Shown here: positions 7,088 to 9,912 of the stretch, one piece after another
How the letters are laid out: every line of letters starts with the position of its first letter
How positions within the stretch are numbered: position 1 is the first letter of the stretch
Source: JBEIFW01 sp044370695
Lineage (GTDB): Bacteria > Actinomycetota > Acidimicrobiia > Acidimicrobiales > Ilumatobacteraceae
Direction of reading: 5' to 3'
DNA length: 9,912 nucleotides
NCBI GenBank assembly: GCA_044370695.1
Contig: JBILVB010000137.1
Location: 1-9,912 of the forward strand
Notes under the pieces: model-generated
Told to the model about the DNA's origin: nothing
Databases searched by the model: none
The model's input: only the letters and a program-made list of their open reading frames with translations
Made by a program: the position numbers and the translations under genes

Positions 7088-7840
7088 ATGCGACGTGCGC
7101 TGGCGGTGACGGTGGGGTTGGCGCTGTGCGGGCTGGCCGCGTGCGGCGACGACAGCGGCACGTCGGGTGCGACCACCACGGTGTCGACGACGGCGAGCTC
7201 GACGACGAATGCCGTGTCGACGACGACGACCACGACGACCGCGGCGACCACGACGATCGCAGCCACGACGACCGCGGCGGCCACGACGACCGCGGCGACC
7301 ACGACGACGGCGGCGACCACGGCGACCACGACGACCGCGGCGGCCACGACGACCGCGGCGACCACGACGACCGCGGCGGCCTGCACACCGCCCACGAACA
7401 CGTCGTCCCGCACCGGGGGGAACTTCCCCAACGGGCTGTCGCCGATCGTGGGATCGGACGCCCGGCTCGGTATCCACCCGTGTTACGAGCGCTTCGTGAT
7501 CGAGTTCGCCGGCACCGGACCGTTCCCCGGTTGGTGGGTCCGCTACGAGCCGTTGCCGGTGAAGGCCGACCCGTCCGACCTGCCCGTCGACCTACCCGGG
7601 GCCACCGCTGCGCTCGTGGTGACGGCGCAGGTCTGGATGCCCGACCCGTTCGAGGACCGTGGCTACCAGGGCCCGAGCACGTTGCCCGTGAACGGGTACC
7701 GGACGATCACGGCGGTGAAGCAGACCAGCAACTACGAGGGCACCACCGTGTGGGCGATCGGGGTCGACCGCCAGCGGGGGTTCTCGACGACGGTGCTGTC
7801 CAACCCGGCCCGCCTCGTCGTGGACGTCGCCGTCGGCTGA
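7088..7840 (+). CDS. Lipoprotein with Thr/Ala-rich linker and AMIN-like domain
   Basis: 250 residues. The N-terminus MRRALAVTVGLALCGLAAC is a lipoprotein signal peptide, with lipobox LAAC and lipidated Cys19, so the protein should be anchored on the outer face of the cytoplasmic membrane. Residues ~25-98 are almost only Thr, Ala and Ser, a flexible wall-spanning linker. From Cys99 on there is a compact domain: ERFVIEFAG, PGWWVRYEPL, YRTITAVKQ, YEGTTVWAIGVDRQRGF and RLVVDVAVG. This alternation resembles the AMIN-like domain of actinobacterial lipoproteins; AMIN domains are beta-rich modules associated with targeting to the envelope. No catalytic residues are recognised. It is divergent from the monooxygenase. 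The ribosome binding site is weak. The role is unknown. Confidence 0.85.
   Translation: MRRALAVTVGLALCGLAACGDDSGTSGATTTVSTTASSTTNAVSTTTTTTTAATTTIAATTTAAATTTAATTTTAATTATTTTAAATTTAATTTTAAACTPPTNTSSRTGGNFPNGLSPIVGSDARLGIHPCYERFVIEFAGTGPFPGWWVRYEPLPVKADPSDLPVDLPGATAALVVTAQVWMPDPFEDRGYQGPSTLPVNGYRTITAVKQTSNYEGTTVWAIGVDRQRGFSTTVLSNPARLVVDVAVG
7232..7381 (+). repeat. 18-bp imperfect tandem repeat encoding the Thr/Ala linker
   Basis: Units of the form ACGACGACCGCGGCGRCC (Thr-Thr-Thr-Ala-Ala-Ala/Thr) occur at 7232, 7265, 7283, 7301, 7328, 7346 and 7364, with shorter units between. They cover residues 49-98 of the lipoprotein. The regular codon order suggests expansion by slippage. The array produces long spurious open frames on both strands. 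Confidence 0.9.
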
Positions 7841-7864
7841 TCGAACGGGCCGATCGGATCTCGC

Positions 7865-7890
7865 CGGGGCGCCGGGTTGGCGATGCCCCG
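7865..7890 (+). terminator. GC-rich hairpin after the lipoprotein gene
   Basis: CGGGGCGCC (7865-7873) pairs with GGC (7879-7881) and, after a 3-nt bulge, GCCCCG (7885-7890), around the loop GGGTT. It begins 24 nt after the stop codon. No T-run follows, which is common for actinobacterial terminators. Its 3' half overlaps the -35 box of the tRNA promoter. Confidence 0.45.
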
Positions 7891-7905
7891 ACCGGTCGTT
7901 ATCAT
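7877..7905 (+). promoter_or_regulatory. Promoter of the initiator tRNA
   Basis: TTGGCG (7877-7882) and TATCAT (7900-7905) are separated by exactly 17 bp and are close to the TTGACA/TATAAT consensus of the housekeeping sigma factor. The predicted start of transcription, about 7912, lies a few bases before the mature tRNA 5' end at 7918. This is the clearest -35/-10 pair in the window. Confidence 0.7.
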
Positions 7906-7917
7906 CAGCGTCTCCGC

Positions 7918-7994
<77 letters not shown>

Positions 7995-7995
7995 A

Positions 7996-8033
7996 GAAGG
8001 CCCTGGTAGATCGCGAGATCCGCCAGGGCCTTC
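7996..8033 (+). terminator. Terminator hairpin of the tRNA gene
   Basis: GAAGGCCCTGG (7996-8006) and CCAGGGCCTTC (8023-8033) form a perfect 11-bp stem. The 16-nt loop contains a second small hairpin, GATC-GCGA-GATC, with a GNRA-type tetraloop. No T-tract follows. Position directly after the CCA end and stem strength support termination. Confidence 0.75.
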
Positions 8034-8091
8034 GCCGTTGGCGGCGGCTGACTTCTAACGGAACTTCGAACGGGCGGATTGATATGGGTCT

Positions 8092-8106
8092 GACTCATGA
8101 TGAGTC
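8092..8106. promoter_or_regulatory. 15-bp palindrome, possible operator of the toxin-antitoxin remnant
   Basis: GACTCAT (8092-8098) and ATGAGTC (8100-8106) are perfect inverted copies around one central base, 18 bp before the toxin start. The core CTCATGA recurs at 8111-8117. HTH antitoxins commonly repress their own operon by binding such palindromes, so this may be the old operator. Apart from it and the tRNA terminator I see nothing in 8034-8124, which is less GC-rich than its surroundings. Confidence 0.4.
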
Positions 8107-8124
8107 GTTGCTCATGACAGTCGG

Positions 8125-8328
8125 GTGTGGGACGTCGAGGTCACCGATCAGTTCATCGAGTGGTGGTCGATGCTGTCCGACGCGCAGCGGGAGGCTGTGA
8201 CCGATCGGGTCGACCTGCTCGCGGAGCGAGGGCCCGATCTCGGTCGTCCGGTGGTGGACCGGATCCACAGTTCGCGTCACCAGCCGATGAAGGAACTGCG
8301 AGCGGCCGAGGATGGCGCATTGCGAGTA
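8125..8328 (+). pseudogene. Truncated HigB/RelE-type toxin
   Basis: From GTG 8125 the frame gives 68 residues matching the first part of RelE/ParE-superfamily HigB toxins of actinobacteria: WDVEVTDQFIEWW, AVTDRVDLLAERGPDLGRPVVD and the signature SRHQPMKELR (50-59). These toxins are normally about 110-125 residues and cut mRNA on the ribosome. After residue ~68 the expected strands with the catalytic C-terminus are missing, and the frame runs on into antitoxin sequence in the wrong register until a stop at 8410-8412. One deletion appears to have removed the toxin's 3' part and the antitoxin's 5' part. The product should be inactive. Confidence 0.75.
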
Positions 8329-8536
8329 TGCAGAAGCCGTGAGCCAGGTCGAGCTTGCCGGCCGCCTCGAGGTCACCCAGGGAGCGATCTCAAAGCTCGA
8401 GCACTCCGATGACGTACGCGTCTCCACGCTGCGTCGGTACCTTGAAGCGCTCGGCGCTCGCCTCGAACTCGTTGCCGTCTTCGACGATGAGGATCGTCGA
8501 GTGCCGATCCACCTCGGGCGCGACGACGCAGCCTGA
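8312..8536 (+). pseudogene. HigA-type HTH antitoxin missing its N-terminus
   Basis: In another frame from the toxin, sequence from about 8340 onward matches the C-terminal part of XRE-family antitoxins paired with such toxins: a helix-turn-helix SQVELAGRLEVTQGAISKLE (residues 11-30 counted from ATG 8312), then VRVSTLRRYLEALGARLELVAVFDD. The usual N-terminal ~25-30 residues before the helix-turn-helix are gone; the first ten residues from 8312 come from the toxin side of the junction. An ATG at 8312 allows a 74-residue product, so a small DNA-binding protein could still be made. Overlap with the truncated toxin is the consequence of the deletion. Confidence 0.7.
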
Positions 8537-8558
8537 ACACGTGTCGCTCGGCGGCAAC

Positions 8559-8750
8559 TCAGACGCTGCCGAACACGGCCTCGCCGAATGCAGCTGCGGC
8601 ATCAGCCTGCATGCCGGGGAGGACGTGTTGGTAGACGGTCATGGTGAAGGCGGGGCTGCTGTGGCCGAGGCGTTCGCTGACGACCTTCACGGGTACGCCG
8701 GCGTTCAGCAGGATGCTGGCGTGGGTGTGGCGCAGGTCGTGTAGGGGTGG
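8559..8750 (-). pseudogene. C-terminal remnant of a tyrosine integrase
   Basis: Read on the minus strand this gives PPLHDLRHTHASILLNAGVP, then VKVVSERLGHSS, AFTMTVYQHVLPGMQADAAA and a TGA stop (8559-8561). It holds the HxLR box, the LGH motif and the catalytic Tyr (TVYQHV) of phage-type tyrosine recombinases. Everything upstream of the PPLHDLRH block, including the first catalytic Arg, is missing: the frame abuts the 3' end of the next gene, whose stop is at 8755-8757 in another register. No start codon belongs to it. Such integrases typically insert at the 3' end of tRNA genes, and tRNA-fMet lies 560 bp away, so this is probably residue of a lost integrated element. Confidence 0.85.
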
Positions 8751-8754
8751 ATGG

Positions 8755-9279
8755 TCAGTCGAGCGCGGCGATCAGTTCCTCCACCGGGGGGCGAGCATCC
8801 GGCGTCGACGGCAGCGACCGGTAGCGCAGCCGGCCGTCACGACCGACCACGGCGTCGGCACCGAGTTGGTAGACGTCCTCGGTCGGCCGGCGCAGCCGCC
8901 GGCCGGCGCGCACGAGCCGCACGTAGAGCCGCAGCGTGCCGGCGGACCACACCTGCCGCCGGGTGCCTCGCTCGGCGCCGAGCAGCCGGTACAGCACCCG
9001 GTCGGGGTCGGCCACGATCGGGAACGGCACCCCGAGGTGAGCCCGGTGCGCTGCGAGCCGGGCCGGGTCGGCGAAGGTGACGACGACGATCTCGGCATCG
9101 CCGAAGCGGTCGAGGTGCTCGCGCACGGCGAGCACGTGCTCCTGGCACGGCAGTCAGGCGAGGTGCCGGTGCAGCACGAGCACGACGGGGCGTCCCCGGC
9201 GCTCGCTCAGGCGCCAGGGGGCACCGTCGTGGTCGATCAGGTCGACATCGGGCACGGGTTCACCGATCCGCAGCGTCAT
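8755..9279 (-). CDS. Peroxiredoxin-like thioredoxin-fold selenoprotein (UGA = Sec42)
   Basis: 174 residues if the in-frame TGA at 9154-9156 is read as selenocysteine. From ATG 9279 it begins MTLRIGEPVPDVDLIDHDG, then RGRPVVLVLHRHLA-U42-LPCQEHVLAVREHL. The UGA replaces the first Cys of the CxxC pair that follows the first core strand in AhpC/TSA-type proteins; Cys45 is the resolving partner. Downstream, IVVVTFADP, PFPIVADPDRVLYRLLGAERG, DVYQLGADAVVGRDGRLRYR and a final helix complete the fold typical of the AhpC-TSA_2 group. Both sides are in the same frame, without indels, and read as normal protein. Other genes here use TGA as stop, so the code is not reassigned. Likely role: thiol-dependent reduction of peroxides or disulfides. 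Alternatives are a nonsense mutation of TGC or a sequencing error. The Sec machinery genes are not in the window. Confidence 0.78.
9115..9135 (-). promoter_or_regulatory. Candidate bacterial SECIS hairpin
   Basis: On the minus strand, 18 nt after the TGA, GTGCTCGC (9135-9128) and GCGAGCAC (9122-9115) form a perfect 8-bp stem around the five-base loop CGTGC. The loop starts 26 nt after the UGA and has G in its second position; bacterial SECIS elements bound by SelB have their apical loop about 16-37 nt downstream with a G in the first two loop positions. A further GAG/CTC pairing below a 3-nt bulge can extend it. A GTG in the 5' arm (9135) would mislead gene callers into a start there. Confidence 0.7.
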
Positions 9280-9317
9280 CGGGTCCCATCGTTGCCCACC
9301 TCGTCGGCTCGCTCCGA

Positions 9318-9329
9318 CACCACGTGGTG
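9318..9329. promoter_or_regulatory. 12-bp perfect palindrome between divergent genes
   Basis: CACCACGTGGTG is a perfect palindrome centred at 9323/9324, the exact midpoint between the ATG at 9279 and the GTG at 9368. The position suits an operator shared by the selenoprotein and phosphatidyltransferase genes. No regulator is identified. Confidence 0.35.
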
Positions 9330-9367
9330 GCACTCGCTCCTGCGGACTCCGTGCCAGGGTTGGCCCC

Positions 9368-9912
9368 GTGATCGACGAGCGGCTCCGGGCGGCCAAGGAT
9401 CGGATCGTCGCCCCGATCGTGGACCGGATCCCCCCATCGGTCGCCCCCGGGGTCCTGACCGCGGCCGCCGCGATCACGGGGGTCGCAGCCGGCGTCGGCG
9501 CTGCCGTGGGGTGGCGCTGGTGGTCGGTGGGAGCGTGGGCGGCGAGTCGCCTGCTCGACGGCGTCGACGGCGCGCTCGCCCGGGCCCGGCGCTCCCAGAC
9601 CGACCGTGGCGGCTACCTCGACCTGCTCGGCGACACCCTGGGTTACGCCGCCGTGCCTCTCGGGCTCGCGGTCCACCTCGACGAGCTCGGCGTGTGGGCA
9701 GCCTGCGCGGTGCTCCTCGCCTCGTTCTACCTCAACACGATGTCGTGGACGCTGCTGGCCGCGATCATCGAAAAGCGTGGCAACGCCGATGCCGTCGGCG
9801 AACGCCGCACCACTGTCGCGATGCCCGCGGGTCTGGTCGAGGGTGCCGAGACGATCCTGTTCTACGCCGCGATGTTGCTGTTTCCGGCCTATGCGCCGGT
9901 GCTGTTCGTTGC
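9368..9912 (+). CDS. CDP-alcohol phosphatidyltransferase, 5' part
   Basis: The frame from GTG 9368 is open to the window end (181 codons seen). It contains the full family signature D-G-x2-A-R-x8-G-x3-D-x3-D: Asp67, Gly68, Ala71, Arg72, Gly81, Asp85 and Asp89, preceded by Asp64. These Asp residues bind the metals and the CDP-alcohol. Hydrophobic segments at about 27-48, 49-62, 92-103, 107-127 and near the end fit the multi-helix membrane fold. The enzyme moves a phosphatidyl or related group from a CDP-linked lipid to an alcohol, or the reverse, in the membrane; the particular alcohol (glycerol phosphate, inositol phosphate or other) cannot be told. The start is supported by AGGG eight bases upstream and by the short N-terminal amphipathic stretch; it is somewhat uncertain. 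Divergent from the selenoprotein gene, 88 bp apart. Confidence 0.88.
   Translation, partial: MIDERLRAAKDRIVAPIVDRIPPSVAPGVLTAAAAITGVAAGVGAAVGWRWWSVGAWAASRLLDGVDGALARARRSQTDRGGYLDLLGDTLGYAAVPLGLAVHLDELGVWAACAVLLASFYLNTMSWTLLAAIIEKRGNADAVGERRTTVAMPAGLVEGAETILFYAAMLLFPAYAPVLFV

Noticed and set aside
5709..7109. Plus-strand open frame (466 codons) opposite the monooxygenase
   Set aside because: It is the complement of the well-supported monooxygenase gene and encodes Val/Gly/Asp/Arg-rich sequence without domains.
6954..7388. N-terminal extension of the monooxygenase to a start near 7388
   Set aside because: The extension is Ser/Arg/Trp-rich antisense of the Thr/Ala repeat, while ATG 6953 has GAAGGAG six bases upstream and puts the Rossmann motif at the normal distance.
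8735..8765. attR copy of the tRNA 3' end at the integrase remnant boundary
   Set aside because: No stretch resembling the tRNA T arm and acceptor end (7967-7994) is found there, so the attachment site cannot be supported.
8755..9135. Independent small gene starting at GTG 9135
   Set aside because: It would begin inside the helix after the active site, lose the CxxC/UxxC region and the first core strand, and has no ribosome binding site; the same frame continues upstream through the TGA to a good start at 9279.

Overview
The window is about 9.9 kb of GC-rich DNA, very probably from an actinobacterium. An S16-type PDZ protease next to a UPF0182 membrane protein, GTG starts without Shine-Dalgarno sequences, and Thr/Ala-linker lipoproteins all fit Actinomycetota. 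I lean towards the class Acidimicrobiia, but that is an inference from gene content and style, not a proven placement.

Layout. Positions 1-413 hold the 3' end of a YlbL-like serine protease. Positions 459-2423 encode a 654-residue protein with a DivIVA-like N-terminus, a long Ala/Glu/Arg coiled coil, an 18-residue repeat linker and a Cys-rich C-terminus that resembles the tail of phage Mu F/SPP1 gp7 head proteins. Positions 2461-5460 encode a UPF0182 seven-helix membrane protein. The last two both carry a TANNNT -10 element placed for leaderless transcription. Convergent to them, 5472-6953 (minus) is an EthA-like Baeyer-Villiger monooxygenase, and divergent from that, 7088-7840 is a lipoprotein with a Thr/Ala linker and an AMIN-like C-terminal domain. 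An initiator tRNA-fMet with a clear promoter and a strong terminator hairpin lies at 7877-8033.

Between the tRNA and position about 8750 is a decayed accessory segment. It holds a HigB/RelE toxin and its HTH antitoxin joined by one internal deletion so that both are truncated, and the last ~60 residues of a tyrosine integrase on the minus strand. This looks like the scar of an element beside the tRNA.

The most interesting gene follows directly: 8755-9279 (minus) reads as one thioredoxin-fold, peroxiredoxin-like protein if the in-frame TGA at codon 42 is selenocysteine. The TGA sits where the first Cys of a CxxC redox pair belongs (U-L-P-C), and a perfect 8-bp hairpin with a 5-nt loop carrying G at its second position begins 18 nt downstream, as expected of a bacterial SECIS element. 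Ordinary gene calling would cut the gene in two and lose the active site. Divergent from it, 9368 to the window end encodes a CDP-alcohol phosphatidyltransferase, truncated by the window edge.
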